DNA from: Campylobacterales bacterium
GTDB taxonomy: Bacteria; Campylobacterota_A; Desulfurellia; JAADFJ01
Length of the DNA: 9,788 nucleotides
Direction of reading: 5' to 3'
Assembly: GCA_027080125.1 (NCBI GenBank)
Contig: JALWSW010000003.1
Span: 1 to 9,788, forward strand
Shown here piece after piece: positions 1-6,769 of this stretch. The position numbers were made by a program, and so were the translations under genes. The notes beneath the pieces were generated by a model, which ran no database searches, was not told where the DNA came from, and saw nothing but the letters and a program-made list of their open reading frames with translations. Positions within the stretch are counted from its first letter, which is position 1; each line of letters opens with the position of its first letter.

Positions 1-1
1 C

Positions 2-1498
2 AGTCCGACCATAACAAAAGATGGCGTTACCGTTGCAAGAGAGATTGAGCTTGAGGATAAATATGAAAATATGGGAGCTCAGCTTGTAAAGGAGGTTGCA
101 TCAAAAACTTCAGATGTAGCCGGTGACGGAACAACAACCGCAACGGTTTTGGCTGCATCCATCTACAAGGAAGGATTAAAGAATGTAGCCGCAGGAAGCA
201 ATCCGATAGAGATAAAACGCGGAATTGAAAAAGCTGTAAATAAGGTTGTTGAATTCATATCAAGTAATGCGAAAGAGGTTAAGGACAAAAAGCGAATCGC
301 CGAAGTTGGTACTGTTTCGGCAAACAACGAAAAAGAAGTAGGGCAAATAATCGCTGATGCGATGGAAAAGGTTGGGGAAGATGGTGTTATCACCGTTGAA
401 GAAGCAAAAGGTATGAAAACCGAGCTTTCGGTGGTTGAAGGTATGCAGTTTGACAGAGGTTATCTTTCTCCTTACTTCATAACCAACGCAGATAAGATGA
501 GCGTTGAACTGGAGGATCCTTATCTGATTATCACTGATAAAAAACTCTCAAATATGAAAGAACTTCTTCCTCTGGTTGAAAAGATTGCAAAAATGGGCAA
601 ATCGTTCCTTGTTATAGCCGAAGACGTTGAAGGAGAAGCGCTTGCCACATTGGTTGTCAACAAGATCAGAGGTACAATAAACTGCGCTGCCGTTAAAGCT
701 CCGGGCTTTGGAGATAGAAGAAAAGAGATGCTTCAGGATATTGCCGTCCTGACCGGAGGCAAGGTGCTCTCCACCGAAGCCGGTATTAAGCTCGAAAATG
801 CCGATATCAGCGATCTTGGAAGCTGCAAGAAGGTTGTTATTGACAAGGATAATACAACGATAGTTGATGGCAACGGCTCAAAAGAGGATATCAAAGCAAG
901 AATAAAACAGATAGATGCTCAGTACGAGGCATCCACTTCAAGCTATGATAAGGAAAAACTCAAAGAGAGAAAAGCCAAGCTTGTAGGCGGAGTTGCTGTT
1001 ATCAAAGTTGGCGCTGCTACAGAGACCGAAATGAAAGAGAAGAAAGCGCGAGTCGAGGATGCACTTAATGCAACAAAAGCTGCAGTTGAAGAGGGTATTG
1101 TTGCCGGCGGCGGAGTTGCTCTTCTGAGAGCGCAAAAATCACTCGATAATCTTGTTGTGGAAGGAGACCAGAAAATCGGTGTTAATATAATAAGAAGAGC
1201 TCTTGAAGCACCGCTCAGAACAATATCTGAAAATGCCGGATATGAGGCATCGGTAGTAGTCAATAAAGTTAAAAATTCACAGGGTAATACCGGATTTAAC
1301 GCCGCGAAAGGTGAATATGAAGATCTGTTTGAAGCCGGAATCATAGATCCTGCCAAAGTTGAGAGAACGGCACTTCAGAACGCTGCTTCCGTTTCGTCTC
1401 TTCTGTTGACAACAGAGGTTCTTATAACAGATCTGCCGGAAAAAGAGAAAGAGCCGGCAATGCCTCCTGCAGGCGGCGGAATGGGTGGAATGTATTAA
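2..1498 (+). CDS. groL: Chaperonin GroEL (60 kDa, Hsp60), 5'-truncated by window edge
   Basis: ATP-driven cytosolic folding chaperone that forms a double seven-membered ring and works with GroES. The frame is open from base 2, reading SPTITKDGVTVAREIELEDKYE before the first in-window ATG at 71, so that ATG is internal and not the start. By comparison with E. coli GroEL, about 45 N-terminal residues lie outside the window. Visible family landmarks are the nucleotide-binding segment TKDG and DGTTTATVL, the apical stretch EGMQFDRGYLSPYF, VKAPGFGDRRK, KLVGGVAVIKVGAATE, the GIVAGGGVALL segment, and IIDPAKVERTALQ, which carries the Asp equivalent to the catalytic D398. The C-terminus ends in a short Gly-Met tail (GGGMGGMY), typical of bacterial GroEL. 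There are 498 visible codons before TAA, no frameshift, and a strong terminator follows. groES would be expected upstream but cannot be seen. Confidence 0.98.
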   Translation, partial: SPTITKDGVTVAREIELEDKYENMGAQLVKEVASKTSDVAGDGTTTATVLAASIYKEGLKNVAAGSNPIEIKRGIEKAVNKVVEFISSNAKEVKDKKRIAEVGTVSANNEKEVGQIIADAMEKVGEDGVITVEEAKGMKTELSVVEGMQFDRGYLSPYFITNADKMSVELEDPYLIITDKKLSNMKELLPLVEKIAKMGKSFLVIAEDVEGEALATLVVNKIRGTINCAAVKAPGFGDRRKEMLQDIAVLTGGKVLSTEAGIKLENADISDLGSCKKVVIDKDNTTIVDGNGSKEDIKARIKQIDAQYEASTSSYDKEKLKERKAKLVGGVAVIKVGAATETEMKEKKARVEDALNATKAAVEEGIVAGGGVALLRAQKSLDNLVVEGDQKIGVNIIRRALEAPLRTISENAGYEASVVVNKVKNSQGNTGFNAAKGEYEDLFEAGIIDPAKVERTALQNAASVSSLLLTTEVLITDLPEKEKEPAMPPAGGGMGGMY

Positions 1499-1528
1499 TT
1501 CCACAAACCTGCAAACCTGAATTATTAG

Positions 1529-1560
1529 ATGCGCAGAAGAAAACTTCTGCGCATTTTTTT
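1529..1560 (+). terminator. Intrinsic terminator after groL
   Basis: A perfect 11-bp inverted repeat, ATGCGCAGAAG (1529-1539) and CTTCTGCGCAT (1544-1554), encloses an AAAA loop and runs directly into a T tract (1554-1560). It lies 30 bases after the groL stop codon and separates groL from the liv operon. Confidence 0.95.
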
Positions 1561-1652
1561 ATTTCAAATCTGCTCTGCAACATTTAATATTTGCCCGCAG
1601 CATAATGATAATTTCAAGATATTCTGTATAAAAAAGTTTAGAGAAAATAAAC

Positions 1653-1680
1653 TTGACAGACGATCTTGTGATTATATAAT
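1653..1680 (+). promoter_or_regulatory. Sigma-70 promoter of the liv operon
   Basis: A perfect -35 TTGACA (1653-1658) and a perfect -10 TATAAT (1675-1680) are separated by 16 bp. The transcription start is expected near 1687, about 26 bases before the livK ATG. The strength of the match suggests high basal expression. I see no convincing operator palindrome apart from the AT-rich symmetry of the -10 region itself. The rest of the 1561-1652 spacer shows nothing I can name. Confidence 0.85.
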
Positions 1681-1697
1681 TATAGGAATTAAATTTT

Positions 1698-1703
1698 AGG
1701 GGG
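1698..1703 (+). promoter_or_regulatory. Ribosome binding site of livK
   Basis: AGGGGG lies 9 bases before the ATG at 1713. It is the clearest Shine-Dalgarno in the liv operon and fits high production of the binding protein. Confidence 0.7.
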
Positions 1704-1712
1704 TATTGGATT

Positions 1713-2840
1713 ATGCGTTTTTTTGGTAGATTGATGTTTGTTTTGACGGTTCTGCTGTTTGCCGGGTTGGCATCAAGCAGCAGTTTTGCCAAGGCGGTTA
1801 AAGTCGGTGTTGTCCTTCCGATGACAGGTCCAATCGCTTCGTTTGGCCAAAGCGATTGGAAGGGAATTAAGATTGCTGCCTCATTGAAGCCTACGGTGCT
1901 AAATGGAAGAAAGCTTAAACTTATTCTGCTTGACAACAAAGGTGATAAGGTTGAAACAGCCAATGCGGTAAGTAGACTTATATTTAAAAACAAGGTAAGT
2001 GCCGTAATAGGTGCTGTAGCAAGCGGAAACACGCTTTCCGGCGCTCCGATTGCGGAAAAGGCACATGTTCCTATGGTAACTCCGGCATCTACAAATCCGC
2101 TCGTAACAAAGGGAAAAAAATTTATTTCGCGCGTCTGCTTTATCGATCCGTTCCAGGGCAAGGTTGCAGCCAAATATGTATATAACAATCTTCACGCAAG
2201 AACGGCCGCTGTGATTGTTGATATGGCTCAGGATTATTCGGTTGGTCTGGCTCGGTTTTTCATCAAAGCATTCAAAAAAATGGGTGGAAAGATAGTAGGA
2301 AATACATTCATTCAGACCGGTGATCAGGATTTTTCGGCTCAGATTGCCGTTGTAAAGGCTCATCACCCGGATGTTATCTATATGCCCACCTATTACCAGG
2401 AATTGGCACTTTTTGCAAGACAGGCAAGACAATTCGGGCTCAAACAGACGATTATGGCTGGTGACGGGGCGTCTGAAGAGGCGCTGATTAAAGTCGGCGG
2501 AAAGGCAGTTGAGGGCTTATCGTTTACAAATCATTTTGACCCGAAAGCGGCGGTAACTCCGCTTGGAAAGAAGTTTGTAAAACTTTACAGAGCAAAATAT
2601 CATGAAGATCCAAGCGCAATGGCTGCCCTCGGAGCTGACGCATACTTTGTTGTTGCAAATGCCATAAACAGAGCAGGCTCAACAAATAGGATAAAGATCA
2701 ATAAAGCAATCAGGGCTACCAAAGGCTTTAAAGGTGTGACAGGCATAATTACACTTGTAAATGGTGATCCTGTCAAAAGTGCCGTCATTCAAAAGGTGAA
2801 AGACGGTAAATTCGTTTACGTTACCACCGTAAACCCATAA
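1713..2840 (+). CDS. livK: Branched-chain amino-acid type ABC transporter, periplasmic binding protein (LivK/LivJ family)
   Basis: Periplasmic receptor that captures the solute and delivers it to LivHM. It has 375 residues, normal for type-1 periplasmic binding proteins. Residues 1-26 form a signal peptide (basic start, hydrophobic core at 8-20, likely cleavage after SFA) with no lipobox cysteine, so the mature protein should be soluble in the periplasm. Family landmarks are VGVVLPMTGPIASFG (31-45), VASGNTLSGAPIAEKAHVPMVTPASTNP (102-129, with the ligand-contacting Ser/Thr stretch), VCFIDPFQG (141-149), DYSVG (174-178), the TYYQE segment (226-230) and the GDG turn (250-252). In the classic leucine/isoleucine/valine receptor a Glu sits near the position of this GDG Asp, so the true ligand (branched-chain amino acid or another amino acid or amide) cannot be settled from sequence. 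It is the first gene of the operon, with its own promoter and a strong RBS, and a stem-loop follows. Confidence 0.95.
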   Translation: MRFFGRLMFVLTVLLFAGLASSSSFAKAVKVGVVLPMTGPIASFGQSDWKGIKIAASLKPTVLNGRKLKLILLDNKGDKVETANAVSRLIFKNKVSAVIGAVASGNTLSGAPIAEKAHVPMVTPASTNPLVTKGKKFISRVCFIDPFQGKVAAKYVYNNLHARTAAVIVDMAQDYSVGLARFFIKAFKKMGGKIVGNTFIQTGDQDFSAQIAVVKAHHPDVIYMPTYYQELALFARQARQFGLKQTIMAGDGASEEALIKVGGKAVEGLSFTNHFDPKAAVTPLGKKFVKLYRAKYHEDPSAMAALGADAYFVVANAINRAGSTNRIKINKAIRATKGFKGVTGIITLVNGDPVKSAVIQKVKDGKFVYVTTVNP

Positions 2841-2856
2841 GCGATATTCATATAAA

Positions 2857-2878
2857 GAGGGAGGGCTTCCCCTCCCTC
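2857..2878 (+). other. Stem-loop between livK and livH (partial terminator or mRNA-stabilising hairpin)
   Basis: A perfect 9-bp GC-rich stem, GAGGGAGGG (2857-2865) and CCCTCCCTC (2870-2878), has a CTTC loop and starts 16 bases after the livK stop. The downstream sequence is only a broken T-rich stretch (ATTTTATTT), so it is not a clean terminator. Hairpins in this position in binding-protein operons commonly protect the upstream mRNA 3' end or stop part of the transcription, giving more binding protein than membrane subunits. That role is inferred here. Confidence 0.8.
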
Positions 2879-2907
2879 AATAGCAAAATTTTATTTGGTT
2901 ATAAAAT

Positions 2908-3801
2908 ATGAACTTTTCTGAGGTAATACAGCAGCTTGTAAACGGAATCTCTTTGGGCAGTCTTTACGGTCTTGTCGCCATTGGATACACTATGGTGTAT
3001 GGTGTATTAAGACTGATTAACTTTGCTCACGGTGATATTATGATGGTTGGAACATATATGGCATTTTTCGGTGTTTCAGCCTTTTTGCTACCATGGTGGG
3101 CATCCTTCATATTTGCTATGGTACTTGCCGCACTGCTTGGTGTTGTAATAGATAAAGTCGCATACAAACCGCTCAGAAGCGCAAGTCGCATATCAAGCCT
3201 AATTACCGCAATCGGTGTGTCGTTTTTGCTTGAAAATCTTTTTCTTGTGCTCTTCGGAGGTGTTCCAAAGGCGTTTCCGATTCCAAAACTTTTCGCAGGA
3301 AGCCTCAACATAGGAGGAGTAATTCTGCCTTTTGTGAGTATATTTGCTCCTGTATTGGGAATTGTCTTTCTTCTTATACTGCTTCAACTTCTGCATCATA
3401 CCAAATACGGTATGGCAATGAGAGCTCTTTCATTGGATATCGAAACAACACGCATAATGGGAGTCAATGTTGATGCGGTGATATCGCTGGTTTTTGCCAT
3501 CGGCTCTGCGCTTGCTGCCGCAGGCGGAATATTGTGGTCACTTAAGTATCCATCCATTAACCCGTTAATGGGTATCCTTCCGGGATTAAAAGCGTTTGCC
3601 GCTGCGGTTCTGGGAGGCATTGGAGATGTTACAGGCGCTGCAATCGGCGGATTTATTATCGGTGTATCTGAAATTCTGATTGTGGCCATTTTTCCGGAGC
3701 TTGCGGGATACAAAGATGCATTTGCGTTTCTGCTGCTAATACTTGTCCTGCTGTTTAAACCTACCGGAATTATGGGAAAAGACCTCGGAGGACGTTTTTA
3801 A
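2908..3801 (+). CDS. livH: Branched-chain amino-acid type ABC transporter permease LivH
   Basis: One of the two inner-membrane channel subunits of the uptake system, pairing with LivM. It has 297 residues, close to the family norm, and is strongly hydrophobic with about eight predicted membrane segments. Diagnostic stretches are GLVAIGYTMVYGVLRLINFAHGD (21-43), a typical LivH N-terminal signature; TKYGMAMRALSLD followed by TTRIMGVNVD (about 155-179), the cytoplasmic coupling loop that docks on the ATPase; GLKAFAAAVLGGIGDVTGAAIGG (206-228); and the C-terminal KPTGIMG (284-290). It starts 67 bases after livK, beyond the intergenic hairpin. I see no good Shine-Dalgarno before the ATG (the preceding bases are A/T rich with a lone GG), which may add to lower expression than livK. 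Confidence 0.95.
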   Translation: MNFSEVIQQLVNGISLGSLYGLVAIGYTMVYGVLRLINFAHGDIMMVGTYMAFFGVSAFLLPWWASFIFAMVLAALLGVVIDKVAYKPLRSASRISSLITAIGVSFLLENLFLVLFGGVPKAFPIPKLFAGSLNIGGVILPFVSIFAPVLGIVFLLILLQLLHHTKYGMAMRALSLDIETTRIMGVNVDAVISLVFAIGSALAAAGGILWSLKYPSINPLMGILPGLKAFAAAVLGGIGDVTGAAIGGFIIGVSEILIVAIFPELAGYKDAFAFLLLILVLLFKPTGIMGKDLGGRF

Positions 3802-3804
3802 TCG

Positions 3805-4845
3805 ATGAACAAAAAAAGAAATAGTCTGCTTACCATTGCATCTATCGTAGCTTTGTTTCTGTTTTTATGGTATGCATCAGCTCATTTTAACAAATATAGC
3901 ATAAGAATTTTAAATGACATAGCAATATTTATGATGCTTGCGGTAAGCTATAATCTTATAAACGGGGTAACCGGACAGTTTTCGCTTGAACCAAATGGAT
4001 TTACCGCTATCGGCGCTTATGTTTCCTCGTTGCTTACCTTAACCGCGGCGCAAAAACATGCAATGTTTATAATTGTTCCGATGATTCACCCTCTTGATAC
4101 GCTGCATCTTCCGTTTTTGGCTGCATTGATAGTAGGGGGTTTGGTAACTGCATTGGTGGGATTTATTCTTGCATTTCCAGTCTTCAGGGTCAGAGGTGAT
4201 TATCTCGCAATAGTTACTCTTGGGTTCGGGCTTGTTATAAGGGTTTTTTCCAACAATGCAATCAGCGTAACAAACGGACCTCTTGGTCTGAAAGGTATCG
4301 GCGCTTACACAAATCTGTGGTGGAGCTGGGGTTGGGCAGTGTTTTCTTTGATTGTGATAATGCGCCTGGTTAATTCCGGTTATGGAAGAGCAATGAAGGC
4401 AATAAGAGATGATGAGGATGCCGCGATTGCAATGGGTATAAACAGCTTCAAGATAAAGATGATAGCTTTTGTTACAAGCGCATTTTTTGAAGGAGTTGCA
4501 GGAGGTTTGCTTGCTCATCTCATAACCACCATTTCTCCTACACTGTTTACATTTTTCCTGACATTTAATCTGCTTATCATAATTGTTGTGGGTGGACTCG
4601 GAAGTATGACAGGCACTGTAATTGCAACGGTTATGGTTGTTTGGGGCTCTGAGCTGCTCAGAGTGGTGGACCAGCCTATGCATCTGTTTTCCTTTACCAT
4701 ACCAGGTGTCCCGGGTATGAGAATGATACTGTTTTCCGTTTTGCTGATTGTTATTATGCTGTTTGCGCGAGAAGGCATTATGGGTCAAAAAGAGTTTTCC
4801 TGGAACGGATTTTTAAACTTCTTAAGGCACAGGAAGCAGAAATGA
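3805..4845 (+). CDS. livM: Branched-chain amino-acid type ABC transporter permease LivM
   Basis: Second inner-membrane channel subunit, partner of LivH. It has 346 residues with many hydrophobic segments. Family landmarks are NLINGVTGQFSLEPNGFTAIGAY (50-72; the more usual text is GQ.SLG.A.F..IGAY, and here EPN replaces the usual small residues), RGDYLAIVTLGFG (130-142), the coupling loop RAMKAIRDDEDAAIAMGIN (185-203), GGLGSMTG (263-270) and REGIMG (322-327). The ATG lies 3 bases after the livH stop. Its likely RBS, GGAGG (3787-3791), is inside the end of livH, which suggests translational coupling. The C-terminal tail is short and basic. Confidence 0.95.
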   Translation: MNKKRNSLLTIASIVALFLFLWYASAHFNKYSIRILNDIAIFMMLAVSYNLINGVTGQFSLEPNGFTAIGAYVSSLLTLTAAQKHAMFIIVPMIHPLDTLHLPFLAALIVGGLVTALVGFILAFPVFRVRGDYLAIVTLGFGLVIRVFSNNAISVTNGPLGLKGIGAYTNLWWSWGWAVFSLIVIMRLVNSGYGRAMKAIRDDEDAAIAMGINSFKIKMIAFVTSAFFEGVAGGLLAHLITTISPTLFTFFLTFNLLIIIVVGGLGSMTGTVIATVMVVWGSELLRVVDQPMHLFSFTIPGVPGMRMILFSVLLIVIMLFAREGIMGQKEFSWNGFLNFLRHRKQK

Positions 4846-5609
4846 GTATTCTAAAATGCGATAATCTTATAATGCAGTTCGGAGGTTTGACTGCTGTTAA
4901 TCATTTTTCATTCGAGATAAAAGCGGGGGCTATAAAGGGGCTTATAGGACCCAATGGAGCAGGAAAAACGACCGTCTTTAACATGATAACCGGAAACTAC
5001 AAGCCTACTTCTGGAAGAGTGCTCTTTTTTAACGAAGAGATAACAGGACTGAAACCGCACAAGATTGTTTCTCGCGGTATGGCAAGAACCTTTCAGAATA
5101 TCCGGCTTTTCACAAACCTGTCTGTGCTTGAAAATGTTATGGTAGGATTTCATCACAAGATAAAATACAAACTGTATGAAACCGTTTTGCGTCTTCCACG
5201 TTTTGGAGCCGAAGAGGAAAAGATGCGTCAGATGTGTATATCGCTTCTTGATAGAGTCGGGCTGAAAGATAAAATAAACCTAAAAGCAAACGAACTTCCT
5301 TACGGAGAACAGAGAAAGGTTGAGATTGCCCGCGCCTTAGCAACAGGTCCTAAACTGCTTCTTCTTGATGAGCCGGCTGCAGGCATGAACCCTCAGGAAA
5401 CAACCGATTTGATGTATTTTATTTCTGAAATAAGAGATAAATTTGATTTAACGGTCTTGTTGATAGAGCATGATATGAAATTTGTGATGGGACTGTGCGA
5501 AAATGTAACGGTTTTAGATCATGGAGAAAAGATTGCCGAAGGCAAACCTGCCGATGTTCAGAAAGATAAAAGAGTAATTACGGCTTATCTTGGAGAGTCT
5601 TATGCTTAA
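4842..5609 (+). CDS. livG: Branched-chain amino-acid type ABC transporter ATPase LivG
   Basis: Cytoplasmic ATPase of the transporter. It has 255 residues, normal for LivG. All nucleotide-binding parts are present: Walker A GPNGAGKTT (36-44), Q-loop Gln in ARTFQNIRLF (Q85), the LivG-style signature LPYGEQRKVEIARAL (152-166, in place of the generic LSGGQ), Walker B LLLLDEPAAGMNP (172-184), and switch His in LLIEHDM (H210). The C-terminal GEKIAEGKPADVQ...ITAYLGE is also typical of LivG. The start overlaps the livM stop as ATGA, with AGGAAG just before it, so translation is probably coupled. Confidence 0.96.
   Translation: MSILKCDNLIMQFGGLTAVNHFSFEIKAGAIKGLIGPNGAGKTTVFNMITGNYKPTSGRVLFFNEEITGLKPHKIVSRGMARTFQNIRLFTNLSVLENVMVGFHHKIKYKLYETVLRLPRFGAEEEKMRQMCISLLDRVGLKDKINLKANELPYGEQRKVEIARALATGPKLLLLDEPAAGMNPQETTDLMYFISEIRDKFDLTVLLIEHDMKFVMGLCENVTVLDHGEKIAEGKPADVQKDKRVITAYLGESYA
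5592..5597 (+). promoter_or_regulatory. Ribosome binding site choosing the livF start
   Basis: GGAGAG lies a few bases before the ATG at 5602. A TTG at 5590 is in the same frame and would add four residues, but it precedes this RBS and has none of its own. The ATG is therefore preferred. Confidence 0.7.
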
Positions 5610-6303
5610 AGTGAGCAATCTTAATGTTTATTATGGGGTTATTCATGCCTTGAAGGGGATAAGTTTCAATGTCCCGGAAGGAAAAATTATTACGCTCATC
5701 GGCTCCAACGGAGCAGGTAAAAGCAGCACGCTCAAGGCAATAGCAGGATTGGTAAACACAAAAGGAAGCATAAAATTTCTCGGCGGCGAGATTGCTGGAT
5801 CAAAGGCTCATCTTGTCTCCAAAAAAGGAATTGCTAAGGTTCCGGAAGGAAGAAAAGTTTTCGCCAATCTTACCGTTTTGGAAAATCTTAGAATGGGCGG
5901 ATTCAACAGAGACAGAAATACACTTGAGAAAGGTTATAACGAGGTTTTCAATATTTTTCCTGTTCTGAAGGAGCGGGCAAAACAGTTAGCCGGCACACTT
6001 TCAGGCGGAGAGCAGCAAATGCTTGCCCTTGGCAGAGCTATGATGAGCGAACCGGCGCTTTTAATGCTTGATGAACCTTCCCTGGGACTTGCCCCAAAGA
6101 TTGTTTCTGAAGTTTTTGATATTATCAAAGAATTAAACAGAAAAGGAATGACAATACTTCTGGTTGAGCAAAACGCGGCTCAGGCATTGAAAATATCTGA
6201 TTACGGATATGTGCTTGAAAACGGCAAAATCACTCTTGAGGATAAGGCATCCAATCTTATTGTAAACGAGCAGGTAAGAAAAAGCTATCTGGGAGAAATG
6301 TAA
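5602..6303 (+). CDS. livF: Branched-chain amino-acid type ABC transporter ATPase LivF
   Basis: Second cytoplasmic ATPase, forming the heterodimer with LivG. It has 233 residues from the chosen ATG, the usual LivF length. Motifs are Walker A GSNGAGKSS (34-42), KVPEGRKVF (79-87, the LivF hallmark in which Glu occupies the usual Q-loop position), signature LSGGEQQ (123-129), Walker B LLMLDEPSLGLAP (143-155) and LLVEQNA (177-183), where Gln replaces the switch His. These substitutions are family-typical and not defects. The gene overlaps the end of livG by 8 bases. It is the last gene of the liv operon and faces the convergent modE-like gene 17 bases later with no evident terminator between them. 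Confidence 0.95.
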   Translation: MLKVSNLNVYYGVIHALKGISFNVPEGKIITLIGSNGAGKSSTLKAIAGLVNTKGSIKFLGGEIAGSKAHLVSKKGIAKVPEGRKVFANLTVLENLRMGGFNRDRNTLEKGYNEVFNIFPVLKERAKQLAGTLSGGEQQMLALGRAMMSEPALLMLDEPSLGLAPKIVSEVFDIIKELNRKGMTILLVEQNAAQALKISDYGYVLENGKITLEDKASNLIVNEQVRKSYLGEM

Positions 6304-6320
6304 AATCTGTTTGCACATCT

Positions 6321-6665
6321 TTAAAGGAATAGGGTTTTTTCAATTTCACTGAGGAGTTTTCTGTTTTTTTTCTCAATCTCTCTGAATTTGTTAATCAGTT
6401 CGTTCCCTGCGCGTGTAAGCGTTGAACCGCCTCCTCCTTTCCCTCCGCTTTTTTTAACCACAAGCAGCTTACTTGATAATTTGTTCATAATATCAACCGC
6501 ATCCCATGCAGCCTTGTAACTCATGCCCATCTGTTTTGCTGCTTCGGTAATAGAGCCGGTTTTTTCTATCTCTTCAAGCAGCTCTACTCTGCCCTTCCCT
6601 ATAAAGTTTTTTCCGTTCTTTTTTATCCAGATATTTCCTCTCAACTCTATCCTGTTTTTATTCAT
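6321..6665 (-). CDS. modE: ModE-type transcriptional regulator, DNA-binding domain only
   Basis: Probable molybdate/tungstate-responsive repressor of the divergent modABC operon. It has 114 residues, less than half the length of E. coli ModE. It matches the ModE winged helix-turn-helix well: GSITEAAKQMGMSYKAAWDAVDIMNKL (37-63), then KSGGKGGGGSTLTRAGNELI (72-91), whose GGKGGGG wing and SYKxAWDA recognition segment are hallmarks of ModE. Residues 92-114 are a charged, probably coiled-coil helix that could support dimerisation. The two Mop/TOBE domains that bind molybdate in classical ModE are absent, and the frame ends cleanly with TAA, so this looks like a genuine short form. The ATG is preceded by only a weak A-rich RBS. 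Its own promoter is unclear; a TTGGTT (6718-6723) and TACAAT (6693-6698) pair on the minus strand has a poor 19-bp spacing. Confidence 0.9.
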   Translation of the reverse strand: MNKNRIELRGNIWIKKNGKNFIGKGRVELLEEIEKTGSITEAAKQMGMSYKAAWDAVDIMNKLSSKLLVVKKSGGKGGGGSTLTRAGNELINKFREIEKKNRKLLSEIEKTLFL

Positions 6666-6706
6666 GCTTTTAATTTATCATTTTTGCGATGAATTGTAAA
6701 ATTTAC

Positions 6707-6734
6707 TTGACTAATTAAACCAATTTTCTATAAT
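6707..6734 (+). promoter_or_regulatory. Sigma-70 promoter of modABC
   Basis: TTGACT (6707-6712) and a perfect TATAAT (6729-6734) are separated by 16 bp. The start of transcription is expected around 6741, which falls inside the palindrome at 6735-6758. Confidence 0.85.
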
Positions 6735-6758
6735 CGTAATATAAAAATTTATATTACG
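6735..6758 (+). promoter_or_regulatory. ModE-type operator overlapping the modABC transcription start
   Basis: A 24-bp inverted repeat has 11-bp perfect arms, CGTAATATAAA (6735-6745) and TTTATATTACG (6748-6758), around a 2-bp centre. Read as CGTAATAT-N8-ATATTACG, it closely resembles the published ModE box form CGnTATAT-spacer-ATATAnCG. It begins at the base after the -10 box, so a bound protein would block RNA polymerase. The gene next door encodes a ModE-like protein. Assignment is from the match to the known box plus context. Confidence 0.85.
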
Positions 6759-6762
6759 GGAA
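6758..6762 (+). promoter_or_regulatory. Ribosome binding site choosing the modA GTG start
   Basis: GGGAA lies 7 bases before the GTG at 6770. The nearby ATG at 6762 is in another frame and meets a stop after two codons, so GTG is the only sensible start for the signal peptide. Confidence 0.55.
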
Positions 6763-6769
6763 TGTATTT

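Noticed and set aside
943..1356. Minus-strand open frame (137 codons) opposite groL
   Set aside because: It is antisense to a highly conserved GroEL region, and its Ser/Ala/Thr/Pro-rich reading is a typical shadow.
1671..1684. AT-rich palindromes (ATTATATAAT, TATAATTATA) at the liv promoter, possible operator
   Set aside because: The symmetry arises from the TATAAT box in AT-rich DNA and is too short and low in information to claim a regulator site.
1559..2188. Minus-strand open frame (209 codons) running from the livK promoter region into livK
   Set aside because: It overlaps the signal peptide and N-terminal domain of livK in antisense and has no recognisable motif. It is a shadow of the real gene.
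4039..4788. Long minus-strand open frame (249 codons) opposite livM, rich in Cys, His and Asn
   Set aside because: It lies wholly antisense to livM, which has clear family motifs. The odd composition is what the complement of hydrophobic membrane-protein codons gives. No RBS or promoter supports it.
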